From: Fibrobacter sp. UBA4297
Lineage (GTDB): Bacteria; Fibrobacterota; Fibrobacteria; Fibrobacterales; Fibrobacteraceae
Reading direction: 5' to 3'
NCBI RefSeq assembly: GCF_002394865.1
Contig: NZ_DGUZ01000009.1
Coordinates: 1-64,000 of the forward strand
DNA length: 64,000 nucleotides
Both the position numbers and the translations under genes were made by a program. Position 1 is the first letter of the stretch, and every line of letters starts with the position of its first letter. This document shows positions 7,925 through 15,556 of this stretch, piece by piece. The notes under the pieces are model-generated. The model worked only from the letters and a program-made list of their open reading frames with translations, was not told the origin of the DNA and did no database searches.

Positions 7925-8758
7925 ATGAAACCGATAACAGAATACAAAGATTACCATCCCTTAATCAAGGATTTTTACGAAGCGCAAAAGCGGACTTCGT
8001 ATTTCTCCTGGCGGGAATTTGCGAAACTTGCGGGGTTTTCTTCACCGACTTACTTGCGACTTGTGAGTGAAGGCAAGAGCAATTTGAGCCGAGTGTCGAT
8101 GAACCGCATGATTTCGGCAATGGGGCTTGCGGGCTATGAAGCGAACTACTTCATTGCGCTCGTCAATTTTTGCAATGCCAAGGATGACGATTCCAAAAAG
8201 CCGTATTGGAAAGAAATGCGCCAGATTGCGCTTGAATTTAAAGTACGCGTCGTCGATAAGGAGGCTGTTGAATATTTCGATGGCTGGAAAAATCAGGTCG
8301 TTCGCGAACTTGCACCGATGATGAATGGGGCCACCCCAGGGCAGATGGCGAAAACGTGCTGCAACGAAATCTCCGCTGCCGAAGTCAGCAAGTCGCTAGA
8401 GTTCCTGACGAAAGCGGGATTCCTGAAAAAAGGTGCGGACGGCTCGTATCGCCAAACCGAAAAGAACGTGACCGCGTCAAAGGAAGGCATGACCTATGCC
8501 GTACACTCGATGCAACGCCAAATGTTGCGACTTGCCAGTGAATCTATTGAACGCTTTGAACCGCAAGAGCGCAGCGTGTCGAGCGTGACCCTTACGGTCA
8601 ATCGCGAATGTTACGAGCGCATTGCTCAAGAAATCGATGCGTTCCGCAAAAAGATTGCCGCAATGGCTTCGGAAACAGAAAAAGCCGATCAAATCTATCA
8701 TTTGAATATGCAACTGTTCCCGCTAACTTGGAAATTAAATAAAGATGAGGTGGCTTAA
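7925..8758 (+). CDS. TIGR02147-family protein (DUF4423, HTH-like N-terminus)
   Basis: A 277-residue cytoplasmic protein of the TIGR02147 family, known chiefly as a multi-copy family in Fibrobacter. The N-terminal part EYKDYHPLIKDFYEAQKR ... FSWREFAKLAGFSSPTYLRLVSEGKSNLS (residues 4-60) resembles an XRE-type DNA-binding region, followed by the family-typical YFIALVNFCNAK and a DUF4423-like segment. Probable transcription regulator; target unknown. It is translationally close to the next lipoprotein gene (stop 8756-8758, ATG 8760), so the pair is likely co-transcribed. A TATATT box at 7912-7917 lies 7 nt before the ATG. Confidence 0.85.
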   Translation: MKPITEYKDYHPLIKDFYEAQKRTSYFSWREFAKLAGFSSPTYLRLVSEGKSNLSRVSMNRMISAMGLAGYEANYFIALVNFCNAKDDDSKKPYWKEMRQIALEFKVRVVDKEAVEYFDGWKNQVVRELAPMMNGATPGQMAKTCCNEISAAEVSKSLEFLTKAGFLKKGADGSYRQTEKNVTASKEGMTYAVHSMQRQMLRLASESIERFEPQERSVSSVTLTVNRECYERIAQEIDAFRKKIAAMASETEKADQIYHLNMQLFPLTWKLNKDEVA

Positions 8759-8759
8759 T

Positions 8760-10067
8760 ATGAAAAAGCTTTATAGTTTGTTTGCTCTTGGGACAGTTTT
8801 GTTTGCCGCATGCTCCGACAATGCATTGCCGGTTTCGGGCTCGACGAGTGTCCCAAATATGGAAAATAATTTAATGCCGAAATCGCCTGTGCTGTGCAGT
8901 GTGATGGGCGTGACGGATTTCTTGGAAGCCATTGAAAAAGGCTGCATCTGGTCGCCTGAAATGTGGGGCCCGACAACGGGCTATCGCGTCCGCACTGGTT
9001 ATGATAATGGGACGAATACTTCGGGTATTTGGACTGTGAGTACATATCCTGAAAATGCTGAAATTGAAGTGGAATGGCCTGGGAACGCGACTGCTGAATA
9101 TGATTCAATGGCGCTTGCTGATGCTATAGACAAGTGTGGTGGTATTTTGTGCGGAACCGTATTATTTAAGGGTACAAATAATATTCCTGATCATCCTATT
9201 TATCAGTCGCCTCATAGATTTCTCTATATTGATTTTTATCTTGCCGGTAAAGATGCTTCGGGAAAGTTTGAAGGTGTTGATGCTCGCGATATGGGCGGCA
9301 TTTGTGTTTCGTATTCAGGCGGTTTTTATGTGTTAGAACTTATCCCTGATGATTCGTTAGCAGCGTTGATGGATCATACAACTTATGATGATTATATATG
9401 TAATATGGGGGCTGTTTCTAAGACTGATTCAAGTGTTAAGGAACTTTGTTTTTCATGGGACAATTTCTCGTTTGATTATATGTTTGGAAAGGTCCCTGGG
9501 AAAATTTATCCATCAAAGTATGATGTTATTTCTCATTTAAAGGGCTTCCGTTTTGTGTTAGACGGATCTTATAGTCAAAATGATTATAGAGAAGAGTTTA
9601 AAATTGCAGGGATAAGTCGCTATAATACGCCTAAAGTTCCTACGAATAACCTTCATCCTGTCAGAATTGATTGTGAACCTGTTGCCGTTATGAGTTCATT
9701 CTGTGAATGTGATTATACAGATGATAGAATAGATATTTTAAAAGGAGATAGTGTTTTCAGCAGTTATTATTACTTAATGCAAAATCTTGGCGATGGTGTT
9801 GATTCCCTTTCCGAACCTGCGAAGGCTTGTTTTGGTAGTACTACAAAAGAACTGGTTTCTTTCTTTAACAAGAAAATGTCCATAAGGGAAAAACCTTGCG
9901 ACAACCCGCTTCCTCATGAGATTATGTGTACTGACGGTACGACAAGTGAAACGCTTGAGTATACTGAATTGATGACTGAATTCAATGATAGGCTTGCAAT
10001 GTCCTACCAGGATGCTAGCGCAATCGCTGATTCTCTATATGCTCATTGCATGTCATTAAATAATTGA
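8760..10067 (+). CDS. Hypothetical lipoprotein paired with TIGR02147 gene
   Basis: A 435-residue predicted lipoprotein. I chose ATG 8760 rather than the in-frame ATG 8745 because it gives a clean signal peptide (MKKLYSLFALGTVLFAAC, lipobox Cys18) with GAGGTGG at 8747-8753 as ribosome site. It starts 2 nt after the stop of the TIGR02147 gene. The mature part has a block (about 150-285) with a beta-rich look (FLYIDFYLAG, FYVLELIPDD, LCFSWDNFSFDYMFG) reminiscent of a jelly-roll carbohydrate-binding module, then a cysteine-containing tail. No family recognised. Confidence 0.7.
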   Translation: MKKLYSLFALGTVLFAACSDNALPVSGSTSVPNMENNLMPKSPVLCSVMGVTDFLEAIEKGCIWSPEMWGPTTGYRVRTGYDNGTNTSGIWTVSTYPENAEIEVEWPGNATAEYDSMALADAIDKCGGILCGTVLFKGTNNIPDHPIYQSPHRFLYIDFYLAGKDASGKFEGVDARDMGGICVSYSGGFYVLELIPDDSLAALMDHTTYDDYICNMGAVSKTDSSVKELCFSWDNFSFDYMFGKVPGKIYPSKYDVISHLKGFRFVLDGSYSQNDYREEFKIAGISRYNTPKVPTNNLHPVRIDCEPVAVMSSFCECDYTDDRIDILKGDSVFSSYYYLMQNLGDGVDSLSEPAKACFGSTTKELVSFFNKKMSIREKPCDNPLPHEIMCTDGTTSETLEYTELMTEFNDRLAMSYQDASAIADSLYAHCMSLNN

Positions 10068-10103
10068 ATTGTAATTGAATCATAAAAACGAGTTGGGGTG
10101 AAA

Positions 10104-10982
10104 ATGAAGGTTTCTAAAATTGCTTATGCCATGTTGATGGCTGCTGCGTTGACAGCTTGCTCGGATGTCGGTGATTCGGTGACGGATCCTGCCCTGAGTG
10201 AACAAGATAATCGCGTAGCTCTTGACAATATCACGGTCGAAGGCCATGCCTCGCATCTATCTGCATCGACCGCAACAAATTCAACGATGTTGCGACGTGT
10301 GGCGGATGCGGGTACCATGGTAAGGATGGCGGAACTAGATTCCGTTACCTTGGATACAACGGGAGTGGTGTTCTATAGCCGCTGCGATGGCTCTACAGGT
10401 GAGTTTGCGTTTGACCATGTCTCACTGCGTGGCCCGTATGTGAAAATTGAAATTGCTCCGTATGCAGAAAGCGATTCTTGGCAATGGGACGGTTCCTGGT
10501 CTTTTGACTTGTATGATCATGAAAAGGACCGTTTTGTGGCGACGTATAGCGTGATTGTCGATTTGAGAAAATCGAGAACCGTCGACATAAACGCAATGAC
10601 ATTTTTGGAAACTTTTCGTTTGCACCGTTTAGCTCGCTCGGGTCGCAGTTTGGCCGATGCCAAGGAACGTGCCGATAAAGAAATCATGAGCGCAGTTGGG
10701 CTTTCTGGCGAAACTTTTGATTTTGACAAAAGAGAATATGTTCGTAACCGAGGCCACTTGATTGTCAATAATCTTTTAGAGGATTTGATTATTGAGTGGT
10801 CGTCCTATGCTTCTCCATTGCAGGTTGCAAATGCTTTTGGCAATAAGGGCTCGTTTTCAACGAATACTCCGATTAGGGAATTCTTTGTTGATGAACTAAA
10901 CGTGTGGAAAGGACAAAAATCTAATAGCGACAGCGCCATTGATTATATAAACAGGTTTATAGACGCTCTTCAAGAAAAATAA
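10104..10982 (+). CDS. Hypothetical lipoprotein
   Basis: A 292-residue predicted lipoprotein with lipobox LTAC (MKVSKIAYAMLMAAALTAC). GTG 10098 is in frame two codons earlier; ATG 10104 is preferred because GGGGTG at 10094-10099 then acts as ribosome site. It lies 36 bp after the previous lipoprotein on the same strand and is probably in the same transcript, which ends at the terminator at 11001. The region after about residue 35 contains beta-strand-like segments and a helical part rich in Arg/Asp. No family recognised. Confidence 0.7.
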   Translation: MKVSKIAYAMLMAAALTACSDVGDSVTDPALSEQDNRVALDNITVEGHASHLSASTATNSTMLRRVADAGTMVRMAELDSVTLDTTGVVFYSRCDGSTGEFAFDHVSLRGPYVKIEIAPYAESDSWQWDGSWSFDLYDHEKDRFVATYSVIVDLRKSRTVDINAMTFLETFRLHRLARSGRSLADAKERADKEIMSAVGLSGETFDFDKREYVRNRGHLIVNNLLEDLIIEWSSYASPLQVANAFGNKGSFSTNTPIREFFVDELNVWKGQKSNSDSAIDYINRFIDALQEK

Positions 10983-11000
10983 AATCGATAGGAGGAATAA

Positions 11001-11033
11001 AAAAGCGACCGGAGAAATCCGGTCGCTTTTTGC
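11001..11033. terminator. Strong, apparently bidirectional terminator
   Basis: AAAAGCGACCGG / CCGGTCGCTTTTT with a 6-nt loop. A run on the left and T run on the right let it serve the lipoprotein cluster and the convergent leuB. Confidence 0.9.
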
Positions 11034-11042
11034 GCTGTGGTG

Positions 11043-11173
11043 CGCATTGTCGCAAAAATGCGAGTGATTAAGCGAGAGCCTTAATCTGTGAGCCTCAAGC
11101 GACTCATATTAACGAGTCGTGGAGGTGAGAGCACTTGCCTGTCGTAGGTTCTTAGTTACACTTAGGCAAGTGC
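11043..11173. repeat. Four consecutive perfect hairpins between convergent genes
   Basis: Perfect inverted repeats follow one another: CGCATT (11043-11048)/AATGCG (11057-11062); GATTAAG (11066-11072)/CTTAATC (11080-11086); CGACTC (11100-11105)/GAGTCG (11114-11119); and GCACTTGCCT (11131-11140)/AGGCAAGTGC (11164-11173), the last overlapping the leuB stop. None has its own T-run. They could fold the 3' end of the leuB mRNA into a stable chain of stems. Confidence 0.75.
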
Positions 11174-12253
11174 GGCTATAATAGCGTCGCCCATACCAGT
11201 CGTACCGACCTTGGTGCAGCCTTCCTGGTAGATATCGCCAGTGCGGTAGCCCTGAGCGATGACCTTTTCGCAAGCAGCTTCGATAGCCTTTGCAGCTTCT
11301 TCTTCCTTGAAGGTGTAGCGGAGCATGAGGGCCACAGAGAGAATCTGTGCGAGCGGGTTTGCAATACCCTTGCCTGCGATGTCCGGAGCGGAGCCACCTG
11401 CCGGTTCATAGAGACCGAAGGAGCCTTCGGCGATAGAAGCGGACGGGAGGAGACCCATGGAACCGGTGAGCATTGCGCATTCGTCGGTGAGGATGTCGCC
11501 GAAGAGGTTCGGGCAGAGGAGCACGTCGAATTCACGCGGGCGCTTCAGGAGCTGCATGGCGGCGTTGTCCACGTAGAGGTGTTCGAGAGTGAGTTCCGGA
11601 TAGTCCTTGATGACTTCGTTCACGACTTCGCGCCAGAGAACGCTCGTGGTGAGCACGTTGGCCTTATCGATAGAAGCGACCTTCTTGTTGCGGAGCATAG
11701 CGGCGTCGAAAGCGAAGCGGGCAATGCGTTCAACTTCGTAGCGGCTGTACTTCATGGTATCGAAACCGATTTCTTCCTTGGAGCCCGGAACGCCTTCGCG
11801 GCCCTTCGGCTGGCCAAAGTAAACGTCACCCGTCAGTTCGCGGACGGTGAGGATGTTGAAACCATCGCCAACGATGTCAGCGCGGAGCGGGCATGCGCCT
11901 GCGAGTTCCTTATAAACGCGGGCCGGGCGGAGGTTGCAGAAAAGCTTGAAGTGCTTACGGAGCGGCAGCAGTGCGCCGCGTTCCGGCTGCAGGTTCGGGG
12001 GGAGGTGTTCCCACTTCGGGCCACCCACGGAACCGAAAAGAATACAGTCAGAAGCTTCACCGAGCTTGAGGGTGCTTTCCGGAAGCGGAGAACCGCTTTC
12101 GTCATAGGCGGCACCACCGACGTTTGCCCATTCGGCGTTCACGTCGAAACCGAACTTCTTAGAAACGACGTCCAGCACGCGGACAGCTTCTTTCATGACT
12201 TCGGGGCCGATACCGTCGCCCGGAAGCACAGCAATCTTGTAATTCTTGCTCAT
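11162..12253 (-). CDS. leuB: 3-isopropylmalate dehydrogenase
   Basis: Oxidatively decarboxylates 3-isopropylmalate to 2-oxoisocaproate in leucine synthesis. A 363-residue protein of normal length with GDGIGPEVMKEA at the N-terminus, LFGSVGGPKW, the substrate-binding LLPLRKHFKLFCNLRPA, the Tyr in KYSRYEVERI and the metal-binding FGDILTDECAMLTGSMGLLPSAS; GSAPDIAGKGIANP binds NAD. The start is ATG at 12253 with AAGGAT upstream; an ORF extension to 12313 adds only a non-conserved leader. The other leu genes are not in the window. Confidence 0.95.
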   Translation of the reverse strand: MSKNYKIAVLPGDGIGPEVMKEAVRVLDVVSKKFGFDVNAEWANVGGAAYDESGSPLPESTLKLGEASDCILFGSVGGPKWEHLPPNLQPERGALLPLRKHFKLFCNLRPARVYKELAGACPLRADIVGDGFNILTVRELTGDVYFGQPKGREGVPGSKEEIGFDTMKYSRYEVERIARFAFDAAMLRNKKVASIDKANVLTTSVLWREVVNEVIKDYPELTLEHLYVDNAAMQLLKRPREFDVLLCPNLFGDILTDECAMLTGSMGLLPSASIAEGSFGLYEPAGGSAPDIAGKGIANPLAQILSVALMLRYTFKEEEAAKAIEAACEKVIAQGYRTGDIYQEGCTKVGTTGMGDAIIAALA

Positions 12254-12355
12254 TGTTAATCCTTGTTTAAATTTGAACAGGTGAAATTTAGTAAAATTAT
12301 GAGAGAGGCGCACTTTGGCCTAATTAAATAAAGTGTTTGTTGTTGGATTCGGATT

Positions 12356-13621
12356 ATGAAAAATTGTAAAAACGGAATGCGTGCCGCAGTTGTGGCTAGC
12401 TGTGTTTCCCTTTGCTTGACGGGGCTTGGTATGGCAGAAACTCCCATTAAGACGGTCCCTTGGAATGGTTGTGTCGGTGCTGTAAGTTTTACTTTCGATG
12501 ATGCTTACGCAAATCAGGTGCAGAACCTTAAGCCGATTCTGGATGACCTGCCGGATGTCCACGTGACGTTTTTTCTTACGAGCATGGGAAATGGCTTGAA
12601 GCAGAATGCCTCGGGTTTTGCCGCGCTTGCGAAAGCGGGGAATGAAATGGGGAACCATACGCAGTCGCATCCGCATTTGACCGGAGTTGGTGATAGCGAA
12701 CTTGAAGAAGAAATTGTCAAGTTTGCAAATACGATTGAAAGTACGCTTGCAGAGCAGGGCGCCGATGTGAAGGTGACTTCTCTTGCGACACCGTTCTGTG
12801 AAAATAACGACAAAATCAAAAGCGTGATTGCCTCAAGGCATTTTATCAATCGTGATTGCGGTTGGCATGGACGCAACGATTGGGATACGGAGCCGGACTG
12901 GATGAGTCTTCGGGCAAAAATTTGGACGCGCTCGGGGGCGACTGTCGCCGAAATGCTTTCGGCGCTTGATACGGCGGCCTTCATCGGAAATTTCGAAGGA
13001 GCAAACCCTTGGGATGTGCAAGTGAAGGATGGTTCATGGCTTGTGGTGCTGAATCATGGCGTCACGGACGATGTGGGGGATGACTACGCCATTAACCCGT
13101 CGGACATCAAGAAGATTTTTGAACATGCCGTCGAAAATAAATTGTGGGTTGCGCCTTTTGGAACTGTTGGTGCCTACTATCGAGCTCATTTTGTCGTGGA
13201 TGCTGCAACTGCAAAAAAGACGGATGATGGCTTTTGGGTGACCTGGGAAATTCCGAATGAACACATGCCGAAAAGCGTGCCGTTGCGTGTGAAAATCGAT
13301 ACGCAGAGCGTTGGCGAAAATGCGGTTGTGGAACAGGCTGGCAAGAAGCTTACTCCTGAAAGAGATGGCTCCTACATCATTGAGTTCATGGCGAAAGAAC
13401 TCAAGGTGCGCAAGTCTAGCTCAAATGACGAGACGATGGCGCTACCGAAATCGGCTTTTGTGAAACATGCTTACTCGAAATATACCGTATTCGATATGAA
13501 CGGTAATTGCCTTGGCGAGACTAATGGTTGGAGTGTTCCCGCAAATTATCCCAAGGGAACATACTTTATCCGCGCCGAAGCAGCAGGGGGTAAAGCAGAG
13601 ACAAAAAAACTGGTGAAGTAA
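12356..13621 (+). CDS. Secreted polysaccharide deacetylase (CE4/NodB) with T9SS-like C-terminal domain
   Basis: Probable extracellular deacetylase acting on an acetylated polysaccharide (xylan or chitin-like). A signal peptide covers residues 1-27. The NodB domain (about 38-280) shows the metal Asp in FTFDDAY, the His pair in GNHTQSHPH, and the later motifs TSLATPFCENN and VVLNHGV. After a beta-rich linker, the last about 45 residues (KYTVFDMNGNCLGE ... YPKGTYFIRAEAAGGKAETKKLVK) have the pattern of a type IX secretion C-terminal signal: strand, 'G.Y...', strand, Lys/Val end. This fits the way Fibrobacter exports carbohydrate enzymes. The start ATG 12356 has no obvious Shine-Dalgarno. Confidence 0.85.
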   Translation: MKNCKNGMRAAVVASCVSLCLTGLGMAETPIKTVPWNGCVGAVSFTFDDAYANQVQNLKPILDDLPDVHVTFFLTSMGNGLKQNASGFAALAKAGNEMGNHTQSHPHLTGVGDSELEEEIVKFANTIESTLAEQGADVKVTSLATPFCENNDKIKSVIASRHFINRDCGWHGRNDWDTEPDWMSLRAKIWTRSGATVAEMLSALDTAAFIGNFEGANPWDVQVKDGSWLVVLNHGVTDDVGDDYAINPSDIKKIFEHAVENKLWVAPFGTVGAYYRAHFVVDAATAKKTDDGFWVTWEIPNEHMPKSVPLRVKIDTQSVGENAVVEQAGKKLTPERDGSYIIEFMAKELKVRKSSSNDETMALPKSAFVKHAYSKYTVFDMNGNCLGETNGWSVPANYPKGTYFIRAEAAGGKAETKKLVK

Positions 13622-13660
13622 ATCGTCTTTTTCCTCAAAGCTTTTGTAGGCGTAAGTGCT

Positions 13661-14698
13661 TTACAGCTCTAGTTCGGTCTGCTCGCTAAACATGGACTTA
13701 GGAATCGGCTTGTGGAGCATTCTGTAGGCATTCTGCGTGGCGATGCGGCCGCGCGGGGTGCGAGAAATTAGCCCCTTTTGGAGCAGGTATGGTTCGTAGA
13801 CTTCTTCGAGCGTGTCCGGTTCTTCGCCCATGGCTGCGCTGATGGTGCCAAGCCCGACGGGCCCGCCATTGAACTTGTCTATCATCATGGCTAAAATCTT
13901 GCGGTCGGTCGGGTCGAGCCCCTCGCTGTCGATGCCGAGCATTTTGAGCGTCTTGAGTGCTGCGCGTTCGTCAATGATTCCTGTGCCGCGCACCTGAGCC
14001 ACGTCTCGGCATCGCCTGAGCACGCGGTTCGCCACACGTGGCGTCCCGCGGCACCGCCCGCCAAGAATCTTGGCTGCTTCTTCCGAGAGTTCTACGCCTA
14101 AAATGTGTGCGCTACGCATTAAAATCTTGACAATGTCTTTTTCGTTATAAAGTTCCAGGCGGTATTGCAACCCGAAACGGTCACGGAGCGGTCCGGTCAA
14201 AAGCCCGCTGCGGGTGGTGGCGCCTACGAGCGTAAAATGCTTGAGCGGGAGGTTCACGCTTCTTGCCGCAGGGCCAGAATCCAGCATAATGTCGAGGCGG
14301 AAATCTTCCATAGCGGGGTAGAGGTATTCCTCGACCACGCGGTTCAATCGATGAATCTCATCGATGAACAAAATATCGTTTTCTTGTAAACTTGTGAGGA
14401 GTCCTGCAAGGTCGCTTGCCTTCTCAAGCACAGGGCCGCTTGTGATGTGGATGTTTACGCCCATCTCTTTGGCGATAATGCTTGAAAGCGTAGTCTTGCC
14501 GAGTCCCGGAGGACCAGCAAATAAGCAATGGTCAAGCGCATCGCCGCGTTGTTTGGCGGCTTCAATGGCGATAGAAAGGCTTTCCTTGATGTCGTCCTGG
14601 CCTGTAAATTCACTCAAGCTAGGCGGTCGCAAGTTGCGGTCGGTATCGCCTTCGTCAAAAGAACACTTCTGCGGTGAAATTATACGCTGATCTTCCAT
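13661..14698 (-). CDS. ruvB: Holliday junction branch-migration ATPase RuvB
   Basis: AAA+ motor that drives branch migration with RuvA during recombination repair. Walker A GPPGLGKTT, Walker B ILFIDEIHR, sensor 1 VGATTRSG, arginine finger in GPLRDRFG and the C-terminal winged helix (EVYEPYLLQKGLISRTPRGR) are all present. The start chosen is ATG 14698 (345 residues); the upstream ATG 14734 would add a tail derived from the REP element. It lies downstream of ruvA on the same strand, separated by 61 bp that contain a REP palindrome. Confidence 0.95.
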   Translation of the reverse strand: MEDQRIISPQKCSFDEGDTDRNLRPPSLSEFTGQDDIKESLSIAIEAAKQRGDALDHCLFAGPPGLGKTTLSSIIAKEMGVNIHITSGPVLEKASDLAGLLTSLQENDILFIDEIHRLNRVVEEYLYPAMEDFRLDIMLDSGPAARSVNLPLKHFTLVGATTRSGLLTGPLRDRFGLQYRLELYNEKDIVKILMRSAHILGVELSEEAAKILGGRCRGTPRVANRVLRRCRDVAQVRGTGIIDERAALKTLKMLGIDSEGLDPTDRKILAMMIDKFNGGPVGLGTISAAMGEEPDTLEEVYEPYLLQKGLISRTPRGRIATQNAYRMLHKPIPKSMFSEQTELEL

Positions 14699-14729
14699 AT
14701 TTTCCCTGTCTCGTCCGCCGTCTATCCTT

Positions 14730-14758
14730 GTCATGCCCGGCTCGACCGGGCATCTCCA
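14730..14758. repeat. REP-like palindrome between ruvA and ruvB
   Basis: GTCATGCCCGG ... CCGGGCATCTCC, the same architecture as the element at 4394 with a C-for-T change on one arm compensated by A-for-G on the other (CATTCCC/GGGAAT versus CATGCCC/GGGCAT). Confidence 0.85.
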
Positions 14759-14759
14759 T

Positions 14760-15368
14760 TTACAAATACTTTAGAGCCTCCGGAATGAGCGCGGCAGCAT
14801 CCGCCCCATCTCCAAGAACCTCGACTGCCTTCACGACTGCCTTTTCTGCTGCTGGGTCCTTTACTCCAAGCGTATGCAGAGCCAAAACCGCTTCGAGCTT
14901 TGCTCCAGTCAATGCTCCGACACTTGTTATTCCACTACCTTCGACATCGCCGAGCGACTGCAACATGTTCGAGGCCTTTTCCTTGAGCGTTAATGTCATT
15001 TGCTCGCAAGTCTTTTTGCCAAGCCCCTTGATTTTGCCAAGTGCGGACTTGTTGTCGCTTGCAATCATGTTCAAAAGGTCTGCTGGCGTGCTTCCGCTCA
15101 GAATCCGCTGCGCGAGCTTCGGGCCGACTCCGTTGACCTCCAAAAGCATCAAGAACAGGTTCTTCTCTGTAGTATCCGCAAATCCAAAAAGCGTCATGGA
15201 ATCTTCGCGTACGACGAGATTCGTGTGCAAAGTGACTTCGGCTCCTTCTTCGGGCAACTTGCCTGCCGTAAATGCCGAAATATTGATGCCGTAACCGATT
15301 CCTGCACATTCCACAACGACAAATGTGGGGGATTTTTGTACCAAGATGCCACGAACCCGTTCTATCAT
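14760..15368 (-). CDS. ruvA: Holliday junction DNA-binding protein RuvA
   Basis: Tetrameric Holliday-junction binding subunit that targets RuvB. The N-terminal OB fold (MIERVRGILVQKSPTFVVVE ... GIGYGINIS) is followed by two helix-hairpin-helix motifs (LEVNGVGPKLAQRILSG and IKGLGKKTCEQM) and the C-terminal three-helix domain III. 202 residues, the normal length. GGAGATTTT precedes the ATG at 15368, and a TATATTCG box about 40 bp upstream (near 15404-15411) looks like its promoter. ruvA-ruvB is the usual operon order. Confidence 0.95.
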   Translation of the reverse strand: MIERVRGILVQKSPTFVVVECAGIGYGINISAFTAGKLPEEGAEVTLHTNLVVREDSMTLFGFADTTEKNLFLMLLEVNGVGPKLAQRILSGSTPADLLNMIASDNKSALGKIKGLGKKTCEQMTLTLKEKASNMLQSLGDVEGSGITSVGALTGAKLEAVLALHTLGVKDPAAEKAVVKAVEVLGDGADAAALIPEALKYL

Positions 15369-15447
15369 AAAATCTCCAAAATATGCACTTTTGTGCTACT
15401 GCACGAATATACACTATTTTTAAGGCTCTGTCAAGTCTTTTATGTAT

Positions 15448-15482
15448 AAAAAAACAGGTGCTCCGCTTGGAGCACCTGTTTG
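15448..15482 (-). terminator. Terminator of the GH116 gene
   Basis: AAACAGGTGCTCC (15452-15464) / GGAGCACCTGTTT (15469-15481) with a GCTT loop; read on the minus strand it ends in seven T. Confidence 0.9.
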
Positions 15483-15488
15483 AAGTTG

Positions 15489-15542
15489 AAGGGGATTCCC
15501 GCTCGTCCCCGTCAAGCGAGGACAGGTTGGCGGGAATGACAA
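15489..15542. repeat. Extended REP-like palindrome
   Basis: GGGGATTCCCGC ... GCGGGAATGACA with an enlarged 26-nt middle (TCGTCCCCGTCAAGCGAGGA, then CAGGTTG), so it has the REP ends but a longer apex. Confidence 0.75.
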
Positions 15543-15556
15543 CTCGCAGTTTTCAA

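Noticed and set aside
7925..8758. TIGR02147 protein as a toxin-antitoxin or prophage repressor
   Set aside because: The family pattern is specific and no phage or toxin genes are adjacent.
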